Of a stretch of 64,000 nucleotides of DNA, positions 1 through 11,049 are shown piece after piece. Origin of the DNA: Erythrobacter sp. (lineage in GTDB: Bacteria > Pseudomonadota > Alphaproteobacteria > Sphingomonadales > Sphingomonadaceae); NCBI RefSeq assembly GCF_030066995.1, contig NZ_JASJAP010000002.1, positions 248,001 to 312,000 on the forward strand. Reading direction: 5' to 3'. The position numbers and the translations under genes are program-made. The notes under the pieces are model-generated. The model ran no database searches. It was not told the origin of the DNA and saw only the letters and a program-made list of their open reading frames with translations. Position 1 is the stretch's first letter, and the number at the start of each line of letters is the position of its first letter.

Positions 1-293
1 AACTCGACCAATTGTTCGAACATTTTCCCTTCGGCAAGAACAACGCATTCGCCCTTGAACCGGAAGCCCTTGCGAGAGAAGTGATCAACCACATTCAATT
101 CGGCGACGGGTTGATGCAACAAGTTAGAGACAGTGCCGGGAGAGCGGATTTCGCCAATCACGATCTGCCGTTCATTGAGAACGAATGTCAGACCTTTGGG
201 GGACAGGTTCGGGGTGCCGTCCGGACACACTGTGGCCAAAAAGCCAAGGCGCTGATCGGCAACGAATTTTTCAATCTCGCTCGTAAGCTCCAT
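1..293 (-). CDS. Pyridoxamine 5'-phosphate oxidase-like FMN-binding protein (3' end cut by window)
   Basis: Partial gene read on the minus strand from an ATG at 293-291 and open to the window edge; 97 residues are visible. The start, MELTSEIEKFVADQRLGFLA, followed by TVCPDGTPNLSPKG, is the first strand pair of the PNPOx-like split-barrel flavin fold, in which short proteins bind FMN or F420 and reduce or oxidise small substrates. SPGTVSNLL and VVDHFSRKGFRFKG continue the barrel. It is the stand-alone type and not PdxH, whose gene lies at 51770-52441. The substrate cannot be told. The C-terminus is missing, so total length is unknown. Confidence 0.8.
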   Translation of the reverse strand, partial: MELTSEIEKFVADQRLGFLATVCPDGTPNLSPKGLTFVLNERQIVIGEIRSPGTVSNLLHQPVAELNVVDHFSRKGFRFKGECVVLAEGKMFEQLVE

Positions 294-429
294 CACGCTC
301 GATATTTACACCAGATCCGGGCTGACGGAAACCGGGAGGGTCGAGCGGCGTCAGCCGCAGTCTCAGCGAAACCCGATGTGTGTGATCGAGGGTTGCAAGC
401 CGACAGCCCGCATCCGCGCTCAGGTCGTC

Positions 430-468
430 CCTTGCCTCAGCCCCTTGCCTCAGCCCCTTACCTCAGGC
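430..468. repeat. Three tandem copies of a 13-base unit
   Basis: Copies of CCTTGCCTCAGCC lie at 430-442 and 443-455, with a two-mismatch third copy at 456-468. The array abuts and overlaps the end of the PhoD gene (stop codon at 463-465), and read on the minus strand it supplies further stop codons just past the gene. It may be simple slippage. No hairpin or T-run makes it a terminator. Confidence 0.75.
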
Positions 469-2139
469 CCCTTGGCGCTTCGCCCCCGCCGCGACGCTCG
501 CGCGCTTGGTGCCGGCCAGCTTTGTCGAGCGCTCCTTGATGCCGGCCACAAAGCGCCATTCGCTGGTCGCCGTCGTCGGGGTCAGTTCGACCACCATATA
601 GCCGCGCTGAGAGGTGTCGGCCCACAGCAATTCGTCGTTCTCTTCGACCAGCGCGCCCGCAATGGTGGGAGGCGGGACCATCGACAGGTAGCTTTCGAAA
701 CCGGGCGAACTGACCGAACAGGTGGCGAACTCGACGCCGACCGCGGCTCCATCCTGCGCGAGATCGAAATTCCACGCATTGTGCGTGTCGCCCGCGAGCA
801 CGACAAGGTTGGCATCGGCTTCGAGGCTGGCTTTGAACAGCCGCTCGCGCGCGGCGGGATAGCCGTCCCAGGCGTCCATGTTCTGCGGCAGGCCCGCTTT
901 GCTCGCCATCGCGGCGGCGGTGAAACGGCGTTTGGCGAAATCGGGCACGTTCTCGCCCAGCAGGTCCATCATCGATGTCGGAGAGGAAACCTTGCCGATC
1001 AGCACCTGCTGGACCAGCACCTGCCACGTCGCGCCGCGTGTGCTCGACGCGGCAAGCCCATCGAACAGCCATTGCTCCTGCGCAGCGCCCAGCAGCTGAC
1101 GCTCGGGATCGGCGTAGTCGCCATCGCGAAACGCGGTCAGCGAGGCAATCATGGCCTCGGGCGTTTGCTTGCCCGCAAACAGCTTTTCGAGGCTGAATTG
1201 CTCCTCGCGCCCTTCCAGCCGCGTGTCGATCCGGAACAGCGTGGCGAGATCGCCGATATCGTAGGCGGCGTAGGGCTCATCCGAGATCGGCATCCATTCG
1301 CGGTAAACCCGCTTGGCGATGGCCTTGCGCGCCTCCCAGCTGCCTTCGGTTTCCGGCTGGTGGTTTTGCGCGCCCTCTTTCCAGCTGTCGTTGGCGCTTT
1401 CGTGATCGTCCCACACGCTGATCATCGGCAGCACCTGGTGGATGCGCTGCAAGTCGGGATCGGCGCGATAGGTCGCGTAGCGCAGGCGATAGTCGGCGAG
1501 CGTGATGATCTCGTGCTGCGGCTCAAGATCGCGGTCGGGATGCTTCTGCCCGGGCGAGGGATAGGTGGCGCCCCCGTATTCGTAAATGTAATCGCCAAGG
1601 TGCACGGCGAGATCGCAATCGTTGGCTTGGGCTGCGTGGGCGTAGGCGTTGAACCAGCCAAAGCCGTAATTGGAGCAGGAGAAGACCGCCATGCGAAACT
1701 TCCCCGTAGGCCCCAGGGGCAGCGTGCGCGTGCGGCCCACCGGAGAGCTGGTGCCGTCGGGCGCGATGAAGCGGTAGAAGTACCAGCGACCGGGCTCCAA
1801 CCCGTTAGCGATGGCCTTCGCGCACCAGTCGCGGCTGGGGCTCGCTGTTGCGAGGCCTTCGGAGACGGGGCGGGCGAAGTCCTCGCTGGCCGAAACCTGC
1901 CATTCGAGCTGGGTGTCCGCCTCGCCGACAAAGCGGGTCCACAGCAGAACTCTGGTCGCCTGCGGCTCTCCGCTTGCAACACTGTGCGTGAACCCGGTGC
2001 CAAATCCGCGCGCGGCCGCCGGACTGGCCGCGAGCGCGGCGGTCGCGCCGGCAAGGCCGAACACGCCGCGACGCGTAACATTGGTGGATGGGTTGGCGGG
2101 TTGAGTGGCCGTTTGGGCCGCGCTGTCGGTCTTGAACAT
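463..2139 (-). CDS. phoD: PhoD-family alkaline phosphatase/phosphodiesterase, Tat-exported
   Basis: 558 residues. A secreted metal-dependent phosphatase that releases phosphate from mono- and diesters in the periplasm or outside the cell. The N-terminus has a twin-arginine signal (Arg23-Arg24, TRRGVFGLAG) and an Ala-rich region ending near AAARG at 41-45. The N-terminal PhoD domain follows (THSVASGEP from 51), then the metallophosphatase core: FSCSN with Cys155, HLGDYIYEYG at 180-189, WDDHE at 243-247 and LAGDTHNAW at 448-456, the expected metal ligands. I chose the ATG at 2139 because it places the Tat motif at a normal distance; the frame stays open upstream, but that part shows no protein-like features. 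No Pho-box was identified. Confidence 0.9.
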   Translation of the reverse strand: MFKTDSAAQTATQPANPSTNVTRRGVFGLAGATAALAASPAAARGFGTGFTHSVASGEPQATRVLLWTRFVGEADTQLEWQVSASEDFARPVSEGLATASPSRDWCAKAIANGLEPGRWYFYRFIAPDGTSSPVGRTRTLPLGPTGKFRMAVFSCSNYGFGWFNAYAHAAQANDCDLAVHLGDYIYEYGGATYPSPGQKHPDRDLEPQHEIITLADYRLRYATYRADPDLQRIHQVLPMISVWDDHESANDSWKEGAQNHQPETEGSWEARKAIAKRVYREWMPISDEPYAAYDIGDLATLFRIDTRLEGREEQFSLEKLFAGKQTPEAMIASLTAFRDGDYADPERQLLGAAQEQWLFDGLAASSTRGATWQVLVQQVLIGKVSSPTSMMDLLGENVPDFAKRRFTAAAMASKAGLPQNMDAWDGYPAARERLFKASLEADANLVVLAGDTHNAWNFDLAQDGAAVGVEFATCSVSSPGFESYLSMVPPPTIAGALVEENDELLWADTSQRGYMVVELTPTTATSEWRFVAGIKERSTKLAGTKRASVAAGAKRQGA

Positions 2140-2223
2140 GGCGAAGGGGGCTAACCGGAGATCATGGCATCGCTGTGACACGTCTTGCCAATCCCTCGCC
2201 TGAGCGGGCATGACCCCTCCATC

Positions 2224-2973
2224 ATGAGCGACGTTCTTTTTCACACCATGCCCGATGGCCGGAAAATCGCCCACCGCTTCGTCGCGGGCGAGGGGCCCAC
2301 GCTGGTTTTCCTGCCGGGCTATATGTCGGATATGGACGGCGGCAAGGCGACGGCTGTGTTCGCCGCCGCGCAGGAAGTGGGCCGCGCGTGCCTGCTGCTC
2401 GACTATTCGGGCTGCGGGAGAAGTTCGGGGGCCTTTGCCCAGGGCACGCTCAGCCGCTGGCGCGAAGAGGTTCTCGCTCTGATCGAAGCCTGTGTACAAG
2501 GCCCGGTGCTCCTTGTTGGCTCTTCCATGGGCGGGTGGCTGATGCTGCTCGTCGCCGAGGAATTGCGCGGCAGCGACTCGCACCCGCTCGCCGGGATTAT
2601 CGGCATCGCGCCCGCGCCCGATTTCACCACCTGGGGTTATTCCGAGGAGCAACGCGCCACGCTGGCCGCGGGCGAGACCGTCTACGAGGACAATCCCTAC
2701 GGCCCCGAGCCCACGCCCACTTACCCCGGCTTTTTCGCGGACGCCCAGGACCAGCTGATGCTCGCCGCACCGATCGCGCTCGATTGCCCGGTGCGCCTGC
2801 TCCACGGGCGCCAGGACGCCGACGTGCCGTGGGAGATCAGCGTGGCGCTGGCCGAGGCGCTGGATACAGACGATGTACAGGTCACGCTGCTATGGGACGG
2901 CGATCACCGGCTCTCGCGCGAGGGCGATATCGCCCTTTTGAAGCGCGTCGTGAGCGAGTTTTACGAGAACTGA
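2224..2973 (+). CDS. Alpha/beta hydrolase
   Basis: 249 residues, cytoplasmic, no signal peptide. Alpha/beta-hydrolase fold of the dienelactone-hydrolase/esterase sort. The nucleophile elbow is VGSSMGG with Ser101. LHGRQDADVPW supplies the acid (Asp198) and GDHRLSR the His (His228). LDYSGCGRSSG near residue 60 is the usual region after strand 4. The natural substrate is unknown. An upstream in-frame ATG at 2185 is possible, but the added residues look non-conserved. The stop codon directly abuts the ATG of the next gene, so the two are probably co-translated. Confidence 0.85.
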   Translation: MSDVLFHTMPDGRKIAHRFVAGEGPTLVFLPGYMSDMDGGKATAVFAAAQEVGRACLLLDYSGCGRSSGAFAQGTLSRWREEVLALIEACVQGPVLLVGSSMGGWLMLLVAEELRGSDSHPLAGIIGIAPAPDFTTWGYSEEQRATLAAGETVYEDNPYGPEPTPTYPGFFADAQDQLMLAAPIALDCPVRLLHGRQDADVPWEISVALAEALDTDDVQVTLLWDGDHRLSREGDIALLKRVVSEFYEN

Positions 2974-3852
2974 ATGAGCGGCCTCGCCATCCTCCTTCCC
3001 CTCATGCTCTTGCAGGTCGGCCTCGATCCGACCCGCCCCGCCCCGCTGGGCGCGCCCGATGAACTGGTGAACCGCCCGCCGCGCCCGGTCGACAAATCCA
3101 GGCCGGTGACGCTGAGCGATCCCAACGCGCGCTGGCTGGGGCAATGCCTGACGCAATTGGAGAGCGACGCCTCGCGCGCGCATTCGCTGGCGCAGATCAA
3201 GCTGATCGATGCGCTGGGCGAGGAGCGGGTCATCGCCAATCACTGCCTTGGCCTCGCCGCGACCGAGCTTGGCCTGTGGGAAGATGCGCGGGCCGCGTTT
3301 GTCGCCGCGCGCGATGAGACGCCCGCCGACCAATTGCGCGCCCGCGCGCGCTTCGGGGCGATGGCCGGGAACGCCGCGCTGGGCGGGGGAGACGCGGCGG
3401 GCGCTCTCACGCTTCTCGACATCGCGCAGGCCGACGCGACAAGCGCCGCCTCCGCCTCGCTGCAAGTCATCGCCGCGCTCGACACCGCCCGCGCGCTGGT
3501 GGCGCTGGAGCGACCGGAAGAGGCGCTCGCCCCGCTCGAAACCGCGACCACGCTCGCGCCCGAAGACAGCGAGGGCTGGCTGCTCAAGGCCACTCTCCTT
3601 CGGCGGCTCGACCGACTGGACGAAGCGCAAGCGGCGATCGAGAAGGCGGCCGCGCTCAGCCCCCAGGAGAGCGAGGTCGGGCTCGAAGCCGGGGTAATCG
3701 CGATACTCGCCGGACGCGACGACGCCGCGCGCGCAAGCTGGCAGTCGGTGATCGACGTCCAGCCGGATTCGCTGGCCGCGCAAAAGGCACGGGATTATCT
3801 CGCGCAAATCGGCCCGGCCCCGTCTGCGGTGCAAGAGGGAGCCAATCCATGA
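2974..3852 (+). CDS. Tetratricopeptide-repeat protein
   Basis: 292 residues. The hydrophobic N-terminus (LAILLPLMLLQVGL) could be a signal peptide or anchor, so a periplasmic location is likely. Several degenerate TPR helical pairs run from about 80 to 280, for example CLGLAATELGLWEDARAAF, LLKATLLRRLDRLDEAQAAI and GVIAILAGRDDAARASW. TPR proteins act as scaffolds; no catalytic motif is present. The ATG begins immediately after the TGA of the hydrolase, and the stop overlaps the next gene by four bases (ATGA), so the three genes form one operon. The partner is not identifiable. Confidence 0.85.
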   Translation: MSGLAILLPLMLLQVGLDPTRPAPLGAPDELVNRPPRPVDKSRPVTLSDPNARWLGQCLTQLESDASRAHSLAQIKLIDALGEERVIANHCLGLAATELGLWEDARAAFVAARDETPADQLRARARFGAMAGNAALGGGDAAGALTLLDIAQADATSAASASLQVIAALDTARALVALERPEEALAPLETATTLAPEDSEGWLLKATLLRRLDRLDEAQAAIEKAAALSPQESEVGLEAGVIAILAGRDDAARASWQSVIDVQPDSLAAQKARDYLAQIGPAPSAVQEGANP

Positions 3853-4844
3853 CCGCGTTTTCTGTCCTCGATCTCGTCCCCGTGCGCGAAGGCGGCACGC
3901 TCGCCGAGGCCTTCGCCGCCAGCGTCGCGCTCGCCCGGAAGGCCGAAGAGCTGGGCTGCACCCGTTTCTGGGTCGCCGAACACCATGCGATGGAGGGCAT
4001 CGCAGGCGGCGCGACCTCGGTGGTGCTCGCGCATATCGGCAACGCGACAAACCGCATCCGCATCGGCGCGGGCGGCATCATGCTGCCCAACCACACGCCA
4101 TTCCAGATTGCCGAGCAATTCGGCACGCTCGATGCGCTGTTTCCGGACCGCGTGGACCTCGGACTTGGCCGCGCGCCGGGCGCGGGCCCCGAGCTGCAAC
4201 GCGCGCTGCGCAAGAACCTCGCGCAGGCCAGCGAATACTTCCCCAACGATGTCGTCGAACTGCGCGCGCTGCTGACCGGCGATGTCGATCTGCCGATCAA
4301 GGCGACGCCCGGTTTTGGCGCGAAGGTGCAGATGTGGATGCTCGGCTCCAGCCTGTTCGGCGCGCAGCTCGCCGCGAAGCTCGGGCTGCCTTACGCCTTC
4401 GCCGCCCATTTCGCGCCCGATCGCCTTGATGCGGCGCTGGAGGTCTATCGCCGCCAGTTTGAGCCGTCCGAGGCGCTCGCCCAGCCGTATGTGATGGTCG
4501 CGATGAACGTCTTCGCCGCCGAGACGAGCGAGGATGCCGAGCTCATCGCCTCGAGCCAGCAACAAGCCTTCGTCGCGCTGCGCAGCGGCCGTCCGGGTCG
4601 CCTGCAGCCGCCTGTTGCCGGCTATGTCGAGACCCTTCCCGCGCCCGCGCGCGCCATGCTAGCCCATGTCGGGCAAGCGGGCGCGGTGGGAACGCCGCAA
4701 GAGGTGCGCGCGTGGATCGAGGCCTTTGTCGAGCGCACCCGCGCGGATGAAATCCTGTTGTGCGGTTCCACCTACGCTCCCGAGGCGCGCATCGCGACTC
4801 TTGAGCTGACGCTCGATGCGATGAGCGCACGGGTTACGGCCTGA
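3849..4844 (+). CDS. LLM-class flavin-dependent oxidoreductase (luciferase-like monooxygenase)
   Basis: 331 residues, the usual length for the MsnO8-type group of luciferase-like monooxygenases, TIM-barrel enzymes using reduced FMN and oxygen. Typical landmarks are FSVLDLVPVREGG at the start, RFWVAEHHAMEGIAGG, the IRIGAGGIMLPNHTP strand, FPDRVDLGLGRAPG and a C-terminal region with GTPQEVRAWIEAF. It overlaps the TPR gene by four bases. The substrate is unknown; related genes often sit alone as redox enzymes of unproven role. Confidence 0.88.
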   Translation: MTAFSVLDLVPVREGGTLAEAFAASVALARKAEELGCTRFWVAEHHAMEGIAGGATSVVLAHIGNATNRIRIGAGGIMLPNHTPFQIAEQFGTLDALFPDRVDLGLGRAPGAGPELQRALRKNLAQASEYFPNDVVELRALLTGDVDLPIKATPGFGAKVQMWMLGSSLFGAQLAAKLGLPYAFAAHFAPDRLDAALEVYRRQFEPSEALAQPYVMVAMNVFAAETSEDAELIASSQQQAFVALRSGRPGRLQPPVAGYVETLPAPARAMLAHVGQAGAVGTPQEVRAWIEAFVERTRADEILLCGSTYAPEARIATLELTLDAMSARVTA

Positions 4845-4989
4845 AGACCGCCCACCCCTGTAATGATACGGCTGACGATCCGGCTTGCCTTCCAAGGCGC
4901 TCCGGCTGTAATTGGGACCGGATAGAACAAGCCGGCGTAACAAAATTCCAGCCCCCTTCTCAACGGCACACAGCATCGGGAGAGCCGCC

Positions 4990-7900
4990 GTGTCGAATGC
5001 CCCCACGCTCACCGCGTCCTCCGAAGCGGCGTTGCGCGACGCCTTGATAGACCATATCCGCGCCTCGATCCTGCCCGGCGAAACCCCGCCCGATGACGCG
5101 ACACTGGCTGAAACCGCCGAATTTCTTGCGTCTGCGGGACACGTCCGCGAACCGGGTCACGCGGCCACGCTGGTCGAGACGACCACGACCGGCCGCCGTC
5201 GCCTGCGCATCGCTGTGATCAACGATGACATGCCGTTCCTCGTCGATTCGCTTGCGGCTACGATCACGGCGGCGGGGCTGTCGATCGACGCGCTCGTGCA
5301 CCCGTTGGTGCCGGTCGAGCGCGACCCGAAGGGCCAGCTGGTCGCGGTTGGTGGCGAGCGCGACGCGCGCGAATCGATGATCTACTTCGAGACGCCGCGC
5401 ACCGATGCGCGCGAGCGCCGCGAACTGGTCCGGCAGTTGGACGAGACCTTGCGCGACGTGCGCGCCGCCGTCACCGACTGGAGCGCGATGCAGGCGCTGA
5501 TGGAGGCCGACGCGGCCGCGCTCGATGCGGCCACGGGTCCTCACGCTCAGGAAGAAGCCGAGCTGCTGCGCTGGCTCAATGCCGGGATGCTTACCCAGCT
5601 CGGCCACGTCACGCGCTCGCGCAAGGGAGAACTCACCGACGCCTGCGGGATCTGCCGCGAAAGCGCGCGCGAACTTCTCACCGCAGCCTCGTATGTGCGC
5701 GCTTTTGAATGGTTCGAGAGAACCGATGCCAACGGCCAGCCGCGCACCTTGCTGATCCTCAAGGCCAACCGGCTTTCGAACGTGCACCGCCGCACCGCGC
5801 TCGACCTGTTCATCGTCCCGCACCGCGACGAGGAAGGCGGTGTGAACGCTCTCTCCGTGCACGCGGGCGTATGGACCAGCGCCGGACTGGCAACGCGCCC
5901 TCAGGATGTGCCGATCCTGCGCAAAAGACTGGCGCAGATCAGCGAGGATTTCGGCTTCGCCCCCGCCAGCCACACCGGCAAGGCGCTGATCCACGCGTTC
6001 ACCACGCTTCCGCACGATGTGCTGGTCGCCTTCAGCGTGCCCGACACCAAGCGGCTCACCACCGCGATGATGAGCCTGGTCGATCGCCCACGCCCGCGCC
6101 TTATTCTCATCAATTCTCCGCTTGAGCGGCACCTTTACGCCTTCGTCTGGCTCCCGCGCGAACAGATGTCGACCGGCGTGCGGCTGGAGATTCAGGACAT
6201 TCTGCTTGAGATACCCGGCGCAAAGCTGCTCGACTGGAGTCTGGAGGTCGAAGGCGGCGCGCTCGCCATGATCGAATTCCTGTTCGACGCCCGGCAGGTG
6301 GAGCGCACCCCGCTCGCGGGCCCGATCGAACGCAAGCTTGAAGACCTGCTGCGTGGCTGGGGCGAGGCGGTCGAAAACGCACTGAGCGACACCGAGGAGG
6401 GCGCGCGCGCCATCCCGATTGCCCTGCGCTACGCCAACGCCTTTCCCCCCAGCTACCGCAGCCATTTCGGCGCCCAGGAAGCCGCGCGAGACATCACCCG
6501 CCTGCGCGCTCTGGCGGCGCGCGCGGGGCGCACAGCGGATACGCGCGATGCGCGCCTCTATCGGCTTACCGGGGACGAGGCGGACGCGCTGCGGCTGAAG
6601 ATCTACCACACCAGGGGTCAGTTCGCGCTGTCCGACGCGGTGCCCGCGCTTGAGAATTTCGGCTTTCGCGTGCTCACACAGATGACGACGCAGCTCGCCG
6701 AAGGCGCGCTGGGCACGATCCACGATTTCACGCTTCAGGCCCAGCCCGGCGCGAGGATCGCGGCGATGCTGGAGCGCGCCGATGAAATCGAGACCGCGAT
6801 AGCCGCGGTGCTGAACGGCGCGGCCGAGGACGACCCATTCAACCGGCTGGTGATCGACACCGCTCTAAGCGCACGCGAGACCGAATGGCTGCGCGCAATC
6901 TTTCGCTATCTGCGCCAGACGGGGATGGGTTTCACGATCTTCACCGTGGTCGATGCCCTGGCGCGCGCGCCGCGCGTGACGCGCGCCATGATCGATCTGT
7001 TCATCGCCCGGCACGACCCCGCCTTTGCCGAAGACCGCGAGGCGGCGGTGCGGCGCGCGGAGGTGGCCTTCAGGGCCGGGCTCACCCAGGTATCGGCGAT
7101 CAACGATGATCGGTTGCTGCGGCTCTATCGCGCGGTGATCGACGCGTGTCTTCGCACCAACGCCTTTGCGCCCGCCGCGCGCGAAGCGCTCGCGTTCAAG
7201 ATCGATTCCGCCCGGATGCCCAGCCTTCCCAAACCCGTGCCCTGGCGCGAGATCTTCGTCTATTCGCGCCGGGTCGAGGGCATTCACCTGCGCGCCGGAC
7301 CCGTGGCGCGCGGGGGGCTGCGCTGGTCGGATCGACGCGATGACTTTCGCACCGAAATCCTTGGCCTCATGAAGGCGCAAAAGGTCAAGAACGCGGTGAT
7401 CGTGCCGACCGGCGCGAAGGGCGGGTTCTATCCAAAACAGCTCCCCAACCCCGCGCTCGACCGCGACGCCTGGGCCGCCGAAGGCCAGGCCAGCTACGAG
7501 GTTTTCATCCGCACGCTCCTGTCGATCACCGACAATATCGTCGATGGCGCGGTCGTGCACCCGGAAGCGGTGCGCGTGCTCGATGGCGAAGACCCCTATT
7601 TCGTCGTCGCGGCGGATAAAGGCACAGCGCGCTTCTCGGACGTTGCCAACAGCATCGCGCAGTCGCGAGATTTCTGGCTCGACGACGCTTTTGCGAGCGG
7701 CGGTTCGAACGGCTACGATCACAAGGCGATGGGCATCACCGCGCGCGGCGCGTGGGTCAGCGTGCAACGCCATTTCCTCGAGATGGGGATCGACGTTCAG
7801 GCCGATCCCGTGCGCGTGGCGGGATGCGGCGATATGTCGGGCGACGTGTTCGGCAACGGTATGCTCTTGTCCAAGGCGATCAAGCTGGTGGCCGCGTTCG

Positions 7901-9702
7901 ACCACCGCCATATCTTCCTCGATCCCGATCCCGACCCTGCGCAAAGCTGGGCGGAGCGAAAGCGCCTGTTCGATCTGCCGCGGTCGAGCTGGGAGGATTA
8001 CGACACCGCTCTCATCTCCAAGGGCGGCGGGGTGTATCCACGCAGCGCAAAACAGATCGATCTGTCCCCGCAAGCGCAGGAAATGCTGGGGCTTGAGGAC
8101 GCTCAGGCGGAGCCCGACGCGCTGATCGCCGCGATCCTGAAGGCGCATGTCGACCTGCTGTGGTTCGGCGGTATCGGCACCTACATCAAGGCCGCGCATG
8201 AGAGTAACGCCGATGTTGGCGACCCGGCGAATGACGCTCTGAGAGTGGACGCGCGCGACGTCGGCGCGAAGGTTGTGGGCGAAGGCGCGAACCTGGGCGC
8301 GACACAGGCGGGACGCATCGCCTTCGCGCTGAAGGGAGGCCGGATCAACACCGACTTCATCGACAATTCGGCGGGCGTCGATTGCTCGGACAACGAGGTC
8401 AACATCAAGATCGCGCTCGCTTCGGCGGGCCGGGCCGGCGAAATCTCGACCCAGGCGCGCAACACGCTGCTCGAAGAGATGACGGGCGAGGTGGCCGAGA
8501 TCGTGCTGGAGGACAACCGCTTGCAGGCGCTCGCGCTGTCGATTGCCGAGGCGGGCGGGGCGGACGCGACGGCCAGCCATGTGCGCCTGATCGAACGGCT
8601 CGAAGAGCTGGGAGAACTGGACCGCGCGACCGAAGGGCTCGCGGATGCCGAGACCTTCACCCGCCGCGCCGCCGAGGGCCAGGGGCTCACGAGGCCCGAA
8701 CTCGCGGTGCTGCTGTCCTCGGCCAAGCTTGCCTTGCAGGACGCGATCGAAGCGAGTGGCCTGCCCGACGCCGCGGAGCTGGAGAGCAATCTGGTCGCAA
8801 TGTTCCCGGCGCCGATGCAAAAGCGTTTCCTGCCGCATATTGTCAGCCACCAGCTGCGCCGCGAATTGACCGCGACCGATCTCTCCAACCGCATCGTCAA
8901 TCGTCTGGGGCTGGTCCACGCCTTCGAGCTCGCCGAAGAGGAAGGCGCAGGCCTCGCCGATGTGGCTGCCGCCTTCGTGGTGGTCGAGCGTCTGTTCGAC
9001 CTGAAGACGATCTGGCGCGCGCTCGATGTCGAACCCATGCCCGAAGCGGCGCGCCTTGCGCTGTTCGACCGGGTCGCGGGCGCGGTCGGCAACCTCATGT
9101 CCGATGTTTTGCGCACGTCGGCGAGCCGGGTCAATCTGGCGCATCTGATCGGGGATCTGCGCCCCGGTGTCGAGGAGCTGACCAAGGCGCGCGGCGAGCT
9201 TATCGCGCAGGAGACCCGCGAACGCGCAAACGCGCTCCACCGCAGTCTGATCGCCAAAGGCGCGCCCGATGCGATGGCCGAGCGGGTCGTCAACCTGTTC
9301 GATCTCGACGGCGCGATCGGCCTTTCCAAGCTGGCGCTGTCGACCGGCCTTGCCCCGACCCGTGTCACGCAGGCGTTCACCGAAATCGGCGCGCGCCTTG
9401 GGCTCGACTGGGCGCAGGGGACGGCGGCCTATATGTCCCCCTCGGATGTCTGGGAGCGGCACCTCGTCAGCGGTCTGGCGCGCGACTTCCAGCAGATGCG
9501 GCTCGATTTTCTTGAGCGGCTGGTGAGGCAGGGAGGCAACCGCGAGCACCCGCTCGACGCCGTCGCCGAATGGGCCACGCGCAACGAAGCCGGCGTCGGG
9601 CAATTCCGCAAGCTGATCGCGCGCGCGCAGACCCAGCAACCGATCGCGCCCGCCGTGCTGGCCCAGGTCGCCAGCCAGGCGCGCAACCTGCTGGAGCGTT
9701 AG
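4990..9702 (+). CDS. Large NAD-specific glutamate dehydrogenase
   Basis: 1570 residues, matching the 180-kDa class of bacterial NAD-dependent glutamate dehydrogenases that deaminate glutamate to 2-oxoglutarate and ammonia. The N-terminal ACT-like regulatory part (about 1-550) precedes the catalytic region, with [31 protein letters not shown], the nucleotide-binding stretch [14 protein letters not shown] and FGGIGTYIK. The long helical C-terminal region has [16 protein letters not shown] and [15 protein letters not shown] chose the GTG at 4990 because GGGAGA stands seven bases before it; a TTG at 4912 would add 26 unconvincing residues. The gene stands alone, with 145 bases before it and 92 after. 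It suggests glutamate is used as carbon and energy source. Confidence 0.93.
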   Translation: MSNAPTLTASSEAALRDALIDHIRASILPGETPPDDATLAETAEFLASAGHVREPGHAATLVETTTTGRRRLRIAVINDDMPFLVDSLAATITAAGLSIDALVHPLVPVERDPKGQLVAVGGERDARESMIYFETPRTDARERRELVRQLDETLRDVRAAVTDWSAMQALMEADAAALDAATGPHAQEEAELLRWLNAGMLTQLGHVTRSRKGELTDACGICRESARELLTAASYVRAFEWFERTDANGQPRTLLILKANRLSNVHRRTALDLFIVPHRDEEGGVNALSVHAGVWTSAGLATRPQDVPILRKRLAQISEDFGFAPASHTGKALIHAFTTLPHDVLVAFSVPDTKRLTTAMMSLVDRPRPRLILINSPLERHLYAFVWLPREQMSTGVRLEIQDILLEIPGAKLLDWSLEVEGGALAMIEFLFDARQVERTPLAGPIERKLEDLLRGWGEAVENALSDTEEGARAIPIALRYANAFPPSYRSHFGAQEAARDITRLRALAARAGRTADTRDARLYRLTGDEADALRLKIYHTRGQFALSDAVPALENFGFRVLTQMTTQLAEGALGTIHDFTLQAQPGARIAAMLERADEIETAIAAVLNGAAEDDPFNRLVIDTALSARETEWLRAIFRYLRQTGMGFTIFTVVDALARAPRVTRAMIDLFIARHDPAFAEDREAAVRRAEVAFRAGLTQVSAINDDRLLRLYRAVIDACLRTNAFAPAAREALAFKIDSARMPSLPKPVPWREIFVYSRRVEGIHLRAGPVARGGLRWSDRRDDFRTEILGLMKAQKVKNAVIVPTGAKGGFYPKQLPNPALDRDAWAAEGQASYEVFIRTLLSITDNIVDGAVVHPEAVRVLDGEDPYFVVAADKGTARFSDVANSIAQSRDFWLDDAFASGGSNGYDHKAMGITARGAWVSVQRHFLEMGIDVQADPVRVAGCGDMSGDVFGNGMLLSKAIKLVAAFDHRHIFLDPDPDPAQSWAERKRLFDLPRSSWEDYDTALISKGGGVYPRSAKQIDLSPQAQEMLGLEDAQAEPDALIAAILKAHVDLLWFGGIGTYIKAAHESNADVGDPANDALRVDARDVGAKVVGEGANLGATQAGRIAFALKGGRINTDFIDNSAGVDCSDNEVNIKIALASAGRAGEISTQARNTLLEEMTGEVAEIVLEDNRLQALALSIAEAGGADATASHVRLIERLEELGELDRATEGLADAETFTRRAAEGQGLTRPELAVLLSSAKLALQDAIEASGLPDAAELESNLVAMFPAPMQKRFLPHIVSHQLRRELTATDLSNRIVNRLGLVHAFELAEEEGAGLADVAAAFVVVERLFDLKTIWRALDVEPMPEAARLALFDRVAGAVGNLMSDVLRTSASRVNLAHLIGDLRPGVEELTKARGELIAQETRERANALHRSLIAKGAPDAMAERVVNLFDLDGAIGLSKLALSTGLAPTRVTQAFTEIGARLGLDWAQGTAAYMSPSDVWERHLVSGLARDFQQMRLDFLERLVRQGGNREHPLDAVAEWATRNEAGVGQFRKLIARAQTQQPIAPAVLAQVASQARNLLER

Positions 9703-9794
9703 ACCCGTCAACCCGTCGCGCAATAGCACGGTTGACGACGGCGCGATTACGCGCGACCTCAGCGTCACAAAAGGGTCGGGAGAAACACTTTATC

Positions 9795-11036
9795 ATGAGC
9801 GCATCGAGCGAGAGCGCGGATATCGTCATAGTCGGGACCGGTCACGGCGGCGCGCAGGCCGCCATCGCCCTGCGCCAGAGAGGCCACGAAGGGCGCATCG
9901 TGATGATCGGACGCGACCGCGCCCCGCCCTATGAGCGCCCACCGCTTTCCAAGGAATATCTCGCGGGCGACAAACCGTTCGAGCGCATCCTGATCCGGCC
10001 AGAAGCTTTCTGGGAGGACAAAGGCGTCGACCTGCGTCTCGGCGCGGCGGTCACTGCGATCGACCCCGCCGCCCACGCCGTGTCGCTTAGCGATGGGGGC
10101 ACCCTGACCTATCGCAAGCTGATCTGGTCGGCGGGCGGCGATCCGCGGCGGCTTTCGACGCCGGGGGCCAACCTCAAAGGCGTTTACTATGTCCGCGACA
10201 AGACCGACGCGGACGCCATGATGGCCGCGCTCGAAGCGGGCGCGCGGCGCGCCGTGGTTATCGGGGGCGGCTATATCGGCCTCGAAGCCGCAGCGGTGCT
10301 GCGCAAGCTCGATTGCGAGGTCACGCTTGTCGAAGCGCAGGACCGTGTGCTCGCCCGCGTTGCCGGTGAAACCCTTTCGCGCTTCTACGAGGCCGAGCAC
10401 CGCGCACAGGGCGTCGATATCCGCCTGTCGAGCGGCGTCAGCGCGATCCTTGGAGCCGACGGAGCCGTCACCGGGGTTGCGCTCGAAAGCGGAGATGAAA
10501 TCGAATGCGACATGGTGATTGTCGGGATCGGGATCGTGCCCGCTATCGCTCCGCTGATCGCCGCAGGGGCCGCAGGCGCAAACGGGGTCGATGTAGATTT
10601 CTGCTGCCGCACGTCGCTCGATGACATCTACGCGATTGGCGACTGCGCTGCGCACGCCAACACCTACGCCGAAAACGCCGTGATTCGCCTCGAATCGGTT
10701 CAGAACGCCCACGACATGGCCAACACGGTCGCGCGCGCGATCATGGGCGAGAAAGAGCCGTACAACGCGCTGCCATGGTTCTGGTCGAACCAGTACGACC
10801 TCAAGCTCCAGACCGCCGGGCTGAACCTCGGCTACGATCGGGCGATCACGCGCGGCGATCCCCAAACCCGCAAGTTTACGGTGGTCTACTTGAAGGAAGG
10901 CCGCCCGATTGCCTTCGACTGCGTGGGGACGATGAAGGATTACGTGCAGGGGCGAAAGCTGCTTGAAAGTCAGCCCGACAAAATCGACCCCGCTCTGCTG
11001 GCCGACCCGGATGTGCCGCTCAAAGAGCTGATCTAG
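9795..11036 (+). CDS. FAD-dependent ferredoxin/rubredoxin reductase-type oxidoreductase
   Basis: 413 residues. Two Rossmann motifs are visible: [13 protein letters not shown] near 11-23 for FAD and [19 protein letters not shown] near 150 for NAD(P)[11 protein letters not shown], the [10 protein letters not shown] region and [15 protein letters not shown] are typical of the CamA/ThcD/AlkT group that passes electrons from NADH to a 2Fe-2S ferredoxin feeding a P450 or oxygenase. No ferredoxin gene is adjacent. The P450 at 15800 could be a client, but the link is only inferred. GGGAGA at 9778 lies 11 bases before the ATG. The next gene starts 13 bases downstream. Confidence 0.88.
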   Translation: MSASSESADIVIVGTGHGGAQAAIALRQRGHEGRIVMIGRDRAPPYERPPLSKEYLAGDKPFERILIRPEAFWEDKGVDLRLGAAVTAIDPAAHAVSLSDGGTLTYRKLIWSAGGDPRRLSTPGANLKGVYYVRDKTDADAMMAALEAGARRAVVIGGGYIGLEAAAVLRKLDCEVTLVEAQDRVLARVAGETLSRFYEAEHRAQGVDIRLSSGVSAILGADGAVTGVALESGDEIECDMVIVGIGIVPAIAPLIAAGAAGANGVDVDFCCRTSLDDIYAIGDCAAHANTYAENAVIRLESVQNAHDMANTVARAIMGEKEPYNALPWFWSNQYDLKLQTAGLNLGYDRAITRGDPQTRKFTVVYLKEGRPIAFDCVGTMKDYVQGRKLLESQPDKIDPALLADPDVPLKELI

Positions 11037-11049
11037 GAGCGCTGGAGCC

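Noticed and set aside
376..2154. 592-codon frame opposite phoD
   Set aside because: Codon-complement shadow; the minus strand has the PhoD metal motifs and Tat signal.
4960..6723. 587-codon minus-strand frame over the GDH N-terminus
   Set aside because: Shadow frame with no recognisable domain and no ribosome site.
6865..9768. Very long open frame on the strand opposite NAD-GDH
   Set aside because: Antisense shadow of a high-GC gene; Arg/His/Gln-rich product without any domain, while the plus strand gives clear GDH motifs.
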